A stretch of 40,288 nucleotides of DNA from Eubacteriales bacterium (GCA_030539395.1 JAUNSC010000031.1:1-40288), one strand, 5' to 3'. Shown: positions 26,836-35,268, counted from the first letter of the stretch. The notes: generated by a model from the sequence alone, not told the origin. A program made the numbers and translations.

Positions 26836-29037
26836 TTATCCTGCACTGTCATTTCGCAGAGCATCAGTCAGATTGCAGTTCAACATTCTTTTTCCGCCAA
26901 TATAATAAGCCAGAGAAACAAAACCGAAGACAGCCAGAATAAATATCATAATCGGTACAACCGGAGCCTTTATCAAAAATTCCACAGGGTCCAGATAGCT
27001 TGCGGTTATCATGAAACCTGCAAATACCACTGTGAGAGGTAATGTTATCAGCAGTGGGCGTCCGGCAATAACCAGAGCTTCAATGCAGAACATTTTCCGC
27101 ATACTTCCCGGTGTCATACCAACGGACATATACTGTGCAAACTCCCGTTTTCTCTGACGCAGGAACCCTAATGTATTGGAGAATACATTGGCGATTCCAA
27201 TAAGTGCAAGCAAAGCACAAAACGTTCCTAAGATCAGCATGGAACCTTTCCTCATGCTCTCATCTGATACTTTTTCCTGAATACGGTTCTCGCTTTCTAC
27301 TGTATACTCACGGCTGACAACATGCACAACATCTGCTTCCAATGCATTTAATTCCGCAAGCACTATTCCATCTTCTCCAAGTACCCGGATACAGGTATCT
27401 GCCTCTGCATTTCCAATCTGTCCGGCGATTTCTTTCCACACAGACAAGGGAATAAACTGTACCAGGGCATAGTTCGCATACTCTTCCCTTAAAACCGGGG
27501 GTTCCCGGGTAAAGCCAAGTACCGGAATTTCCACCGGATTTTCTCCCTGTCCGGCATTCTGTAAAGAGATCGTATTCTGTTCTTCTTTGATAAAAGGAAC
27601 ATACTCTTTATAACGGAAATTGCTGTTTATGCTGTCCCAAATACGGTTCAGTACAATTGTTCCGCTTACTTCCGGCACGATACCAATCTGCTCACAGTAT
27701 TCTTTAAATCCCGCATCATCCATAATCACAACCGGGGCCTTCACCAGACAGGAACCTTTCCCCGCAGTTACGAAATCGCCTGCTACTGCTCCAGGTCCGC
27801 CTAATGCGTTTACTTCATCGCTGATATCCGTTTCCGGAATGGAACATACTGCCTCTGCCTTTTGATACGCAACACTGCTTCGGACTCTCTGAAGCTCCCT
27901 TATTTCTTCCAACAGATTCATGTTCTCTACCCCTGTGTCTTTCACCGTTACCATTACATCCCAGGCATCCTGATACCTTTCAAAGTAGGTATGGTTTGTA
28001 CTTATACCAGAAAGGGTAAAAAAACACAACATAACAGTAAAGCCTAAGAACGAAAGCGTTAATGACAGTCTCGATGTGCGCAGGGCTTTCTTCTGTGCTA
28101 TCAGTGCATTTCCGGCCAGTTCGCCTTCCATTCCAAACAACAATGACAAAATACGGGATTGCTTCTTCTTTTTTAATCGCAATTCACCTGTATTTCGTAT
28201 TGCCTCAAGCGGCGTCAGTCTGCTTAACTTTCTCGCCGGCAGCCATGCAGAAATAAGCACAGTCAGGACGGATACCAAAATGGCAGCCACAAACACCAGC
28301 GGATGGTACCGGAAAACAGCTTCATGCCGCCCGGACGCGTCTGCTGCCAGCAAGTTGATTACATGTATTGTTCCAAAACTAAGACCAATGCCGATGATAC
28401 TTCCAGCCAGTATCGGTACTGCACAAAGCACTGCCGCCTCCTGCATCAGACAAATGCAAATCTGCCCGGGCGTGGCCCCAATACTGGAAAAAATCCCAAA
28501 CTGGTGAATCCTCGCATTCATGGATACTGCAAAGGAATTGTAGATAATCAAGATCAGGGATAGTGACACGATAATCAATATTACCAGATAAAACGCCATC
28601 AAAAGCGGTGGTTCCTTATCCTGCGGATCATGGATCAAATATCTGGATAAAAGCAGCTCGTGGTACGATGCCGCATCTGCATCTAAACCAAGTTTCTCTG
28701 TGATAAGCAGCATATCCTGATAAATCGTTCTGAAATTATGGAAATATACATCCGCCACAATTTCCGGTTCTTCCGACAGTTCCTCATTAACAACCACTTT
28801 TTCCACATTCGCAAAGTTCTGCAGCAAAGACAAATCATCCTCGCTGACTTTTCCGGTAATTCGTCCCTGCCAGTCTCCTTCCTCCAGTATAATCCGTTCC
28901 ACCTCATAGTTCCAGAAATTGAAAAACAGACTGCACAATAAAGACAAAAACAATGCAGAAATGAAGGCAGCTGCCATAATAGATACACTGGAAACACGGT
29001 TCTTTTTAATAAAACTTGCTGAGTAATCTCTCCACAT
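26836..29037 (-). CDS. FtsX-family ABC transporter permease with two large extracytoplasmic domains
   Basis: About 733 residues. The layout is two FtsX units: TM1 near 20-42, an extracytoplasmic domain to about 145, three TM segments (about 145-275), then TM5 near 320, a second extracytoplasmic domain of about 250 residues and three C-terminal TM segments with the LRQRKREFAQYMSVGMTPG cytoplasmic loop. This fits MacB/YknZ-type or antimicrobial-peptide exporters working by mechanotransmission with a LolD-like ATPase. The ATG at 29037 is preferred (GGGGG upstream); the alternative at 29079 lies within the ATPase gene. Last gene of the RR-HK-ATPase-permease run, suggesting peptide or cell-envelope stress sensing and export. 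Confidence 0.85.
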   Translation of the reverse strand: MWRDYSASFIKKNRVSSVSIMAAAFISALFLSLLCSLFFNFWNYEVERIILEEGDWQGRITGKVSEDDLSLLQNFANVEKVVVNEELSEEPEIVADVYFHNFRTIYQDMLLITEKLGLDADAASYHELLLSRYLIHDPQDKEPPLLMAFYLVILIIVSLSLILIIYNSFAVSMNARIHQFGIFSSIGATPGQICICLMQEAAVLCAVPILAGSIIGIGLSFGTIHVINLLAADASGRHEAVFRYHPLVFVAAILVSVLTVLISAWLPARKLSRLTPLEAIRNTGELRLKKKKQSRILSLLFGMEGELAGNALIAQKKALRTSRLSLTLSFLGFTVMLCFFTLSGISTNHTYFERYQDAWDVMVTVKDTGVENMNLLEEIRELQRVRSSVAYQKAEAVCSIPETDISDEVNALGGPGAVAGDFVTAGKGSCLVKAPVVIMDDAGFKEYCEQIGIVPEVSGTIVLNRIWDSINSNFRYKEYVPFIKEEQNTISLQNAGQGENPVEIPVLGFTREPPVLREEYANYALVQFIPLSVWKEIAGQIGNAEADTCIRVLGEDGIVLAELNALEADVVHVVSREYTVESENRIQEKVSDESMRKGSMLILGTFCALLALIGIANVFSNTLGFLRQRKREFAQYMSVGMTPGSMRKMFCIEALVIAGRPLLITLPLTVVFAGFMITASYLDPVEFLIKAPVVPIMIFILAVFGFVSLAYYIGGKRMLNCNLTDALRNDSAG

Positions 29038-29057
29038 TTTGCTTACCCCCGTTTCCC

Positions 29058-29765
29058 TTAAAGGATACCGCGATGCCATTCGGCAGATCCATGGAAATGA
29101 TCGCTGACAATGCGCCCGTCTTCTATCGTTACAATACGGTCTGCTTCCAGTGCAATCTTTTCATCATGGGTAATCAGCAGAATTGTCTGGTTCAAATTGC
29201 GGTTAGACAATTTCAGCATATCCATAATTTCCTTTGAGTTCTTCTGATCCAGGTTGCCGGTTGGCTCATCAGCAAGCAGGAGAACTGGACGGTAAATCAA
29301 AGATCTTGCTATGGCCGCCCGCTGCTGCTGCCCTCCAGATAACTGATTGGGAAGAAAATCCAGTTTATCAGCAATGCCTAATGTACTTACTACCTGTTCA
29401 AAATACTCCTGATTCGGTTTTCTCTTATCCAGCAAAAGCGGCATAAGGATATTTTTCCGAATGGTAAGTGTGGGAATCAGGTTATAAAACTGATAGACCA
29501 ACCCCACTTTCCTGCGCCGGAAAATTGCTGACTGTGTCCGGTTCAGGGTAGAGATATCTGTTCCTTCCACAATGACTTTTCCTTCTGTCGGCTGATCCAC
29601 GCTGCCAAGAATATGTAAAAGCGTAGATTTTCCAGAACCGGATGCGCCTACAATGGCAACAAATTCTCCTTTGTTCACAGACAGATCAATCCGGTCTAAA
29701 GCCGTAACACAGGTTTCGCCAGAACCATATACTTTTCTGATTCCATCACATTTTAGTATTTCCAT
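29058..29765 (-). CDS. ABC transporter ATP-binding protein, LolD/MacB/BceA type
   Basis: 235 residues with Walker A GASGSGKST, Q-loop near VYQFYNL, signature LSGGQQQR, Walker B LLLADEPTGNLD and the switch His in LITHDE. The NLD variant of Walker B and the length are typical of ATPases that partner FtsX-like permeases. AAGGAGAG precedes the ATG. The gene follows the kinase after 186 nt of hairpin-rich sequence. Confidence 0.92.
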   Translation of the reverse strand: MEILKCDGIRKVYGSGETCVTALDRIDLSVNKGEFVAIVGASGSGKSTLLHILGSVDQPTEGKVIVEGTDISTLNRTQSAIFRRRKVGLVYQFYNLIPTLTIRKNILMPLLLDKRKPNQEYFEQVVSTLGIADKLDFLPNQLSGGQQQRAAIARSLIYRPVLLLADEPTGNLDQKNSKEIMDMLKLSNRNLNQTILLITHDEKIALEADRIVTIEDGRIVSDHFHGSAEWHRGIL

Positions 29766-29822
29766 GCCATTCTCTCCTTCTTGTTATAGGCTGATTCCAC
29801 TGCTTTTGGGCTGCAGACTCGA

Positions 29823-29917
29823 GAAAATGCTCCGCATTTTCCCTCGTTAAGCTATCAGCTGCTTCCGCAGCTACGCTGTTCACTTCGTTCACAGCTAAAA
29901 GATGCTTCGCATCTTTT
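29823..29917. repeat. Array of small hairpins with GCGAAGC-like tips
   Basis: Four compact palindromes in 95 nt: GAAAATGC-TCC-GCATTTTC (29823-29841), AGCTGC-TTCC-GCAGCT (29857-29872), GCTGT...ACAGC (29875-29895) and AAAAGATGC-TTC-GCATCTTTT (29897-29917). On the minus strand the tips read GCGGAGC, GCGGAAGC and GCGAAGC. The last is a known exceptionally stable DNA mini-hairpin. They sit in the presumed mRNA between kinase and ATPase genes. Possible roles are mRNA processing, attenuation or a repeated element. Confidence 0.8.
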
Positions 29918-29951
29918 GATGGCTTACATTATAACAAAGGAAAGTGACATC

Positions 29952-31220
29952 TCAGTGACTGTATATGTTTTTTTCAAAATCATGTATCTGCGGCGGGTGC
30001 ACAGCAGCTTTCTGCGGTACCGCGGAAACTGCCCTATGTGTATAGATTCTTATTTCAAAACATGCACCGCCTGACCGCAGATTCCGGGCAGTAATATTGC
30101 CATTTTGCAGTTCAAAAATAGAACGTGCGAGGGATAATCCAATCCCTGTTCCGCTTCCGGCAGCACCTTTTCCACGATAAAACCGCTCAAAAAGATGTGG
30201 TATGTCTTCTGCCTGAAAGCCCTCTCCCTCATCCCATATCAAGATTTCTGCATAAAGCGGATTACTGGAATAATCACAATGTATCGTTCCCCCATGTGCG
30301 GAATGCTCCATACAATTTTTCATCAAATTCATAAGGGCTTCCATTATCCACTCCATGTCCCCATAGATTTCCATGCACCCATGATCCGGAATATCCACAG
30401 AAATATTCTCTTTCTTCAGCAGATCATTCAGATTTTCTGCTGCAAGGTTCAAAACGGTATATATATCCACCTGTGAAAATTCCAAATGCAAAATACCAGC
30501 GTCAATCTTAGAGAGTGTCAACAGCGATTCCTCTAAACAATTTAACCGCTCCAGCTGCCTTTCAATCTGCTTCCCATAAACATTCGGTGCTGTACTCTTC
30601 ATAAGCTGAAGAGAAAGAAATGCGGCAGTAATCGGTGTTTTTAGCTGGTGAGCAATATTCGCCAGATTATCTGCAAAATTCACTTTTGCCTGCACCGCCG
30701 CCTCTCTTGTCTGGTACAGAGAAGTAACAGCCTTATACATCTCATCCTGAAGATGAGAAAATTCATCTTCCTTTGTCTGTATGACTGTTCCGGCAGCGCC
30801 AACATTAACCTGCTCCAGATAACTTGTCAATTCCGCTATCCGCATTCGGTTACGTTTATTCAGGTACCATACAGCAATCAAAAAGCCACCGTTCACCAGA
30901 AACACCAGAACTATGGAAGGAATAAAAAAATTCCACTGAATACCTTTGCAAAGTTCACTGCGCCCATACCCATACCGTGCCAGGAACTGATTTCCTTTCA
31001 CTTCCTGCTCTTCCAGCATATGATATTCTTTCAAGGCAGAAAGCACCTGCTCCTGTGCTTCCATATGATCCTCCATAATGATCTCACAAAATTTTGAAAC
31101 ATGTTCAAAGGCAGCCTGCCGGTATTGATACTGCCAGAAAGACGATATGCCAATGATACTGATAACACACACCAGCACTGGAAGTGAAACCGTCAGTCTC
31201 TGTTTCCTTATCTCTGTCAT
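29952..31220 (-). CDS. Sensor histidine kinase (OmpR-type partner)
   Basis: 422 residues. TM1 10-28, an extracytoplasmic loop of about 65 residues, TM2 97-119, linker, HisKA with H191 in NIAHQLKTP, and HATPase with GEGFQAEDIPHLFERFYRG and GTGIGLSLARSI. A 25-residue proline- and histidine-containing tail follows the ATPase domain. Unlike BceS kinases, which have almost no loop between TMs, it has a small sensor loop. The start overlaps the regulator stop by 4 nt, with GGAGGAG upstream. Confidence 0.9.
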   Translation of the reverse strand: MTEIRKQRLTVSLPVLVCVISIIGISSFWQYQYRQAAFEHVSKFCEIIMEDHMEAQEQVLSALKEYHMLEEQEVKGNQFLARYGYGRSELCKGIQWNFFIPSIVLVFLVNGGFLIAVWYLNKRNRMRIAELTSYLEQVNVGAAGTVIQTKEDEFSHLQDEMYKAVTSLYQTREAAVQAKVNFADNLANIAHQLKTPITAAFLSLQLMKSTAPNVYGKQIERQLERLNCLEESLLTLSKIDAGILHLEFSQVDIYTVLNLAAENLNDLLKKENISVDIPDHGCMEIYGDMEWIMEALMNLMKNCMEHSAHGGTIHCDYSSNPLYAEILIWDEGEGFQAEDIPHLFERFYRGKGAAGSGTGIGLSLARSIFELQNGNITARNLRSGGACFEIRIYTHRAVSAVPQKAAVHPPQIHDFEKNIYSH

Positions 31221-31891
31221 ATGCTCTCCTCCAGTCGGTAGCCAAAACTTCGTATGGTTTTCAGGCAGGTTGGATTGTGTAACTTCTCCCGCAGTCGTTT
31301 CATGGTAACGGTCAATGTATTGTCATTCACATAATTTCCGTTGCTGTCCCATATCTGTTCTAATAACTGCTTTCTGGTTACCGTTTTCCCCTTATTCTCC
31401 ATCAGTAAAAGGAGCAGCTGATATTCCGGCTGGCTTAACAGAATTTCTTCCTGATCGCAGAAAACCGACAGTTTTTCAGTGTCCAATGAAAGATGATCGC
31501 AAAAAATCCGTAATTCTTTTGTCTGTCCGCTTCGGCGCAGCAATGCAAGGATACGGGAATACAACACCTCCAGCTCAAACGGCTTTACTACATAATCATC
31601 TGCCCCATCCTGAAATCCCTGAACAATATCTGCCGTTTCTCCCCGAACCGTTAAATACAGTATCGGAAGCTGATTTCCCCATAAACGGCGAATCCATTTA
31701 CACAATTCGTCCCCTTTTCCGTCCGGCATATTCCGGTCCACCAAAAGAAGCCCCGGACGCTTTCTCAACAACGCTCGCTTCGCATCAGCGATACTATAAA
31801 GTACAGATACTGCCATCTGTCGGATTTCCAGGTATGTCTTTACATTCTCTGCGATATCTAAATCATCCTCAACATAATATATCTCAATCAT
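31217..31891 (-). CDS. Response regulator, OmpR/PhoB family
   Basis: 224 residues: receiver domain with phosphoacceptor D52 in LLLVDRNMP and Lys in YVVKPFE, then a winged-helix DNA-binding domain from about 128 ending IRSFGYRLEE. Works with the kinase behind it and probably activates the ABC genes downstream. GGAGG stands 8 nt before the ATG. First gene of the module. Confidence 0.93.
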   Translation of the reverse strand: MIEIYYVEDDLDIAENVKTYLEIRQMAVSVLYSIADAKRALLRKRPGLLLVDRNMPDGKGDELCKWIRRLWGNQLPILYLTVRGETADIVQGFQDGADDYVVKPFELEVLYSRILALLRRSGQTKELRIFCDHLSLDTEKLSVFCDQEEILLSQPEYQLLLLLMENKGKTVTRKQLLEQIWDSNGNYVNDNTLTVTMKRLREKLHNPTCLKTIRSFGYRLEESI

Positions 31892-32101
31892 TTATTTCCT
31901 CCCTGATGGCTTTTATTCCATTTTGCTTAATTTATCACAAGCAATCGCTCTGGTCTTTTTCGTCACTGCTTTTGGTTTTTTTCATTTTTTGCTTCCTTTC
32001 AGTCTTTTATTTTGGCATCTCATCAATGATTGCCTGTTCATGCATTATCCAACAGAAATTGTTTCATAAGACCATTTTACCAAACAAGGAGAAGAAAAGA
32101 A
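31892..32101. other. Gene-free AT-rich stretch upstream of the response regulator
   Basis: About 210 nt, very rich in T on the plus strand. It must hold the promoter of the regulator gene, but I see only weak -10-like sequences (GATAAAT about 45 nt before the start). No gene, tRNA or stable hairpin recognised. Confidence 0.5.
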
Positions 32102-32167
32102 ATGGAGAAAACAAGATTTCATACTGGTATGGAAAATTTAAAGAAAATCGACGGAAAAGCTCTTTGA
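32102..32167 (+). pseudogene. N-terminal remnant of a carboxymuconolactone decarboxylase-like gene
   Basis: An ATG with AAGGAG 11 nt upstream opens a 21-codon frame starting MEKTRFHTGMENLKKIDG. This matches the usual start of CMD/AhpD-like proteins (charged start, then LxxLKxIDG), then stops; no continuation of the family is seen in any frame downstream. I read it as the stump of a deleted gene. The match is from memory of the family and short, so chance similarity is possible. Confidence 0.4.
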
Positions 32168-32384
32168 AAATTAAATGATTTTTTCTGTACTATAATATTG
32201 TGTGAAAAGCGCGTTCCTCTCACTGCTTTTACCCCATTAGTAAAAATATGGCTGTGCTACCAGCCCAACCAAACTGATAACACATCCACATACCAGCCCT
32301 ATATGCCCGGAATTGAAATTTTACTCCACCTCCATCCAAATCGCATACCGGATTTTCGAGCAAACGCTCCTCAACAATAATAAG

Positions 32385-32535
32385 TTACTTCTTAATCCAC
32401 TGTTCCTTAGTCATGCAGTTAGTATGACCTATTCTTATTTCATTCATCAATGGTACTGGCACCTCATCGCAGGTATGATGATAAGCAAATCCCAACTTTT
32501 CTTGAACTCTCCTGGATTTATTGTTTCCATGTAAA
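32385..32535 (-). pseudogene. C-terminal remnant of a GNAT acetyltransferase
   Basis: An open stretch of about 49 codons without a start reads NNKSRRVQEKLGFAYHHT and ends with TKEQWIKK. The N-x-x-S-x-R-V-x-E-K-L-G-F pattern and the C-terminal H-x-N-C-x-T-x-E-x-W ending are characteristic of RimJ/RimL-type N-acetyltransferases. A stop codon just upstream in frame and the lack of the acetyl-CoA loop show that only the tail remains. Left of it, 32168-32384 contains further open but unrecognised sequence. Confidence 0.6.
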
Positions 32536-32557
32536 CTTTATTCTGCAAGTCTATATG

Positions 32558-32582
32558 AAAAAACCCTGCCGTATTGACAGGG
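32558..32582 (-). terminator. Terminator of yjdF
   Basis: A 7-bp stem (32564-32570 with 32576-32582, one G-U), 5-nt loop, followed on the minus strand by TTTTTTC. It stands 24 nt after the yjdF stop. Confidence 0.85.
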
Positions 32583-32605
32583 CTTCTGTAGAAGAAAAAC
32601 ATAAC

Positions 32606-33022
32606 TCACCTTCCCTTATGCTTTTCCTTCCTTTTTTGCTGTTTGAGTTCAAACTTCCGCTGGTTTTGTGCCTCTTTTTGTTCCCGCCCAAATGCCCTGC
32701 GTTCCGTTTTTTTCTTTTCTTGCTGCAGCTTCAATGCCTGTTGGGATTTTGTCCCTATCCCTGCTTCCTGCATCTGCCGTTTCGCTTTTTTCTGCATCCG
32801 TTTGGGATTTCCATGCATCTCTTTTACAGCCGTTTCAACAGCCGGACTAAATCGCAGCTTATAGTAATTTTTCAGGAAATAATCATAGATTTGCTGTTCT
32901 CTGGGTTCGGCCCCGAACGTGATTTTACAGGCGGAAAGTTTCCCCTCGTCAATCCGTTCCACCACACTTACCCAGAATGGTTCCTCAAAAAATACTGTCA
33001 CTGTAACCGCTACTTTGTCCAT
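32606..33022 (-). CDS. yjdF: YjdF family protein (DUF2992)
   Basis: 138 residues. The N-terminal half has the family pattern TVFFEEPFWVSVVER, ITFGAEP and KNYYKLRFSPAV; the C-terminal half is a very basic Lys/Gln-rich helical tail (QQEKKKTERR and QKRKEKHKG). The protein's function is not established; in Firmicutes the gene is commonly preceded by the yjdF riboswitch, which binds azaaromatic compounds, implying a role with such compounds. An AAGGAGGA site lies before the ATG. Monocistronic, with its own leader and terminator. Confidence 0.9.
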   Translation of the reverse strand: MDKVAVTVTVFFEEPFWVSVVERIDEGKLSACKITFGAEPREQQIYDYFLKNYYKLRFSPAVETAVKEMHGNPKRMQKKAKRQMQEAGIGTKSQQALKLQQEKKKTERRAFGREQKEAQNQRKFELKQQKRKEKHKGR

Positions 33023-33028
33023 TTCAAT

Positions 33029-33151
33029 TCCTCCTTGCTTTTGATGAACAAAGAACGGACGACCAGGAGGAGGGCTACTTACAGCTTAAGCTGCGTCCGG
33101 ACTACCAACCGGATCTATACAGATATCTGTACCTTGTGTTTTTATCTTTGC
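33029..33151 (-). promoter_or_regulatory. Candidate yjdF (azaaromatic-binding) riboswitch leader
   Basis: The 5' leader of yjdF, about 120 nt, has several helices: TACAGATATCTGTA, TCCGG...CCGGA and CAGC-TTAA-GCTG. A CCCTCCTCCT run (33065-33074) is complementary to the ribosome site AAGGAGGA (33029-33036), which gives a plausible on/off switch of translation. A TATAAT -10 box is at 33158-33163. The riboswitch identity rests on the gene context and this architecture; I could not match the consensus base by base. Confidence 0.55.
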
Positions 33152-33173
33152 AGCTTAATTATAACTTATTTTT

Positions 33174-33473
33174 TTATTTCGTACCATAACAATATCCATG
33201 ATATGCTGTCAGGGGAACAAAATTCGATTTTGCGTTTGCCAGAAGATGCATCCGTATCCGTAAACTTCGGACAAACACCTGCAGTTCTTCCAAACGTTCC
33301 TTTTCGCCTGCCGCTATAAACTTCCCTTCTTTTTCCAACTGATATAATCTGGTATCCGAAAACAATGTGAGGGAAATGTCTTTTGACGTATATCCCTTAT
33401 TGGCTGATTTTAAGGTCTCATCATCCACGCTTTCCGTTCCGACGTTCAAACCATTCACTCGTGCTGAACGCAC
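33174..33473 (-). pseudogene. Internally deleted remnant of a radical SAM protein
   Basis: The 99-codon frame contains TESVDDETLKSANKGYTSKDI, the mid-barrel segment of Elp3-like radical SAM enzymes, directly followed by DTRLYQLEKEGKF and HLLANAKSNFVPL, which belong to the C-terminal part of the same enzymes. Roughly 50-60 residues that normally lie between are missing, and so is the N-terminal CxxxCxxC cluster motif. The GTG start has no ribosome site. It directly follows thrS (22 nt), whose end may mark a recombination joint. Confidence 0.6.
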
Positions 33474-33495
33474 GTATCGTGATTCGCTCAGGGGT

Positions 33496-35268
33496 TCAAA
33501 TGCTGGTTTCTCTGCGCTTTATGGAATCAGACAATTTACTCACAAAAGCATCCAGTGCTATTTCTTCTGCCTTTGCAGTATCACGTCTGCGAACAGACAC
33601 TGTCCTTTGCTCTTTTTCTCTTTCTCCAACAACCACCATGTACGGCACCCTTTCAATTACCTGCGCCTCCCGGATTTTATAACCAACCTTCTCATTGCGT
33701 GAATCCAGCTCACAGCGAATACCGCTTTGCCTGAGTATCCGGCAGACTTCTTCACTATATGCAGTAGTCTTCTCTGAAACCGGCAGCACCTTTACCTGCA
33801 CCGGAGCAAGCCAAATCGGAAACTTCCCCGCAAAATGTTCTGTCAGGATACCGATAAACCGCTCTATCGAACCGAAGCAGACCCGGTGGATCATAATCGG
33901 TCGCTGTCTTTCGCCCTTTTCGCCAGTATATTCCAAACCGAAATTCAACGGCATCTGAAAATCAAGCTGAATGGTTCCGCATTGCCAGGTGCGCCCCAGG
34001 CTGTCTCTCAGATGAAAATCAATTTTAGGACCATAGAAGGCGCCGTCTCCCTCATTGATGCTGTACGGAAGCGAGAGCTGTTCCAATGCTTCTTTCAGAC
34101 CATCTGTCGCTGCTTCCCAATCCTCATCACTTCCCATGCTATTCTCCGGCCTTGTGGAAAGCTCAATAAAATATTGGAAGCCAAATTTTTGATAAACCTC
34201 ATCAATCAGATGTACCACATTGGCAATTTCTGACGCAATCTGTTCCCGACGCATAAAAATGTGGGCGTCATCCTGTGTAAAACATCGAACCCGAAATAAA
34301 CCATGCAAGGCCCCTTTCAGCTCATGTCGGTGTACCAGTCCAAGTTCCCCAACCCTCAGCGGAAGTTCCCGATAGCTGTGAGGACGGCTTTTATAAACCA
34401 TCACACCGCCGGGACAATTCATGGGCTTAATGCAGTAATCTTCCTCATCAATCTTTGTGGAATACATATTATCTTTATAATGATCCCAATGTCCGCTGAT
34501 CTCCCAAAGCTTTCGATTCATAATAAGCGGTGTGGAAACCTCCACATATTTTTCCCGCGTATGAAGTTCTCTCCAATAATCCACCAGTACATTCTTCAGC
34601 ATCATACCCTTCGGCAAAAAGAACGGAAATCCCGGCGCTTCGTCACAAAACATAAACAGTTCCATTTCCTTACCTATTTTCCTGTGATCACGCTTTTCAG
34701 CCTCTTCCAAAAGCTTCAGGTAATCGTCCAGCTCCTGTTGTGACGGAAAGGCAATTCCCTTAATGCGTGTCAGCATTTTGTTATTTTTATTATTTTTCCA
34801 ATAGGCGCCTGACTGTCCGATAATCTTAAAAGCCTTTAATGCTTTCGTATAGCACAGGTGGGGACCAGTACACATATCAGTGTACTCGCCCTGCCGATAA
34901 AAGCTGATGACTGCGTCATCTTCCAGATCACTGATATGCTCTGCTTTATACTTCTCACCGTTTTGTTCCAGCAACGAGATCGCTTCTTGACGTTCCAGCG
35001 CAAATGGTTTGACAGCAAGATTTTCTTTTACGATTTTTCTCATTTCTGCTTCAATCGCCTGCAAATCAGAATCCGACAATTTAGTGCCACCCAAATCCAT
35101 ATCATAGTAAAAACCGTTATCTGTTGCAGGACCGTAGGCGAAAACGGCATGAGGAAACAAACGTTTCACCGCCTGTGCCAACACATGGGCTGCCGTATGG
35201 CGCAAGATGTGTAATTCATCTTCTTTTGGACATTCATCTGTCAAACCGTTATTATAAATAATTTTCAT
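33496..35268 (-). CDS. thrS: Threonyl-tRNA synthetase lacking the TGS domain
   Basis: Charges tRNA-Thr with threonine. 590 residues; typical ThrRS has about 635-645 and starts with a 60-residue TGS domain absent here. The editing domain starts almost at once, with its metal-type residues H24/H28 in LRHTAAHVL and C133/H137 in CTGPH. The catalytic core has zinc ligands C285, H336 and H461 and the motif-2 region FRVRCFTQDDAHIF. The anticodon-binding domain runs from about 484. So it looks enzymatically complete. No T-box leader precedes it; instead it starts 30 nt after an ABC-2 permease gene with AAGGA 8 nt before the ATG. It is probably a second, specialised ThrRS rather than the housekeeping copy (inference). 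Confidence 0.93.
   Translation of the reverse strand: MKIIYNNGLTDECPKEDELHILRHTAAHVLAQAVKRLFPHAVFAYGPATDNGFYYDMDLGGTKLSDSDLQAIEAEMRKIVKENLAVKPFALERQEAISLLEQNGEKYKAEHISDLEDDAVISFYRQGEYTDMCTGPHLCYTKALKAFKIIGQSGAYWKNNKNNKMLTRIKGIAFPSQQELDDYLKLLEEAEKRDHRKIGKEMELFMFCDEAPGFPFFLPKGMMLKNVLVDYWRELHTREKYVEVSTPLIMNRKLWEISGHWDHYKDNMYSTKIDEEDYCIKPMNCPGGVMVYKSRPHSYRELPLRVGELGLVHRHELKGALHGLFRVRCFTQDDAHIFMRREQIASEIANVVHLIDEVYQKFGFQYFIELSTRPENSMGSDEDWEAATDGLKEALEQLSLPYSINEGDGAFYGPKIDFHLRDSLGRTWQCGTIQLDFQMPLNFGLEYTGEKGERQRPIMIHRVCFGSIERFIGILTEHFAGKFPIWLAPVQVKVLPVSEKTTAYSEEVCRILRQSGIRCELDSRNEKVGYKIREAQVIERVPYMVVVGEREKEQRTVSVRRRDTAKAEEIALDAFVSKLSDSIKRRETSI

Noticed and set aside
31315-32178. Plus-strand ORF of 287 codons opposite the response regulator
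   Set aside because: Mostly antisense of the regulator gene, no ribosome site, composition unlike a protein.
32228-32370. Open frame of about 47 codons on the minus strand (ERLLENPVCDLDGGG and onward)
   Set aside because: No start with a ribosome site and no family recognised; could be another remnant but cannot be supported.
32450-33319. Plus-strand ORF of 289 codons opposite yjdF
   Set aside because: Antisense to yjdF; Phe/Leu/Pro-rich complement of its Lys/Gln-rich tail, not a membrane protein gene.
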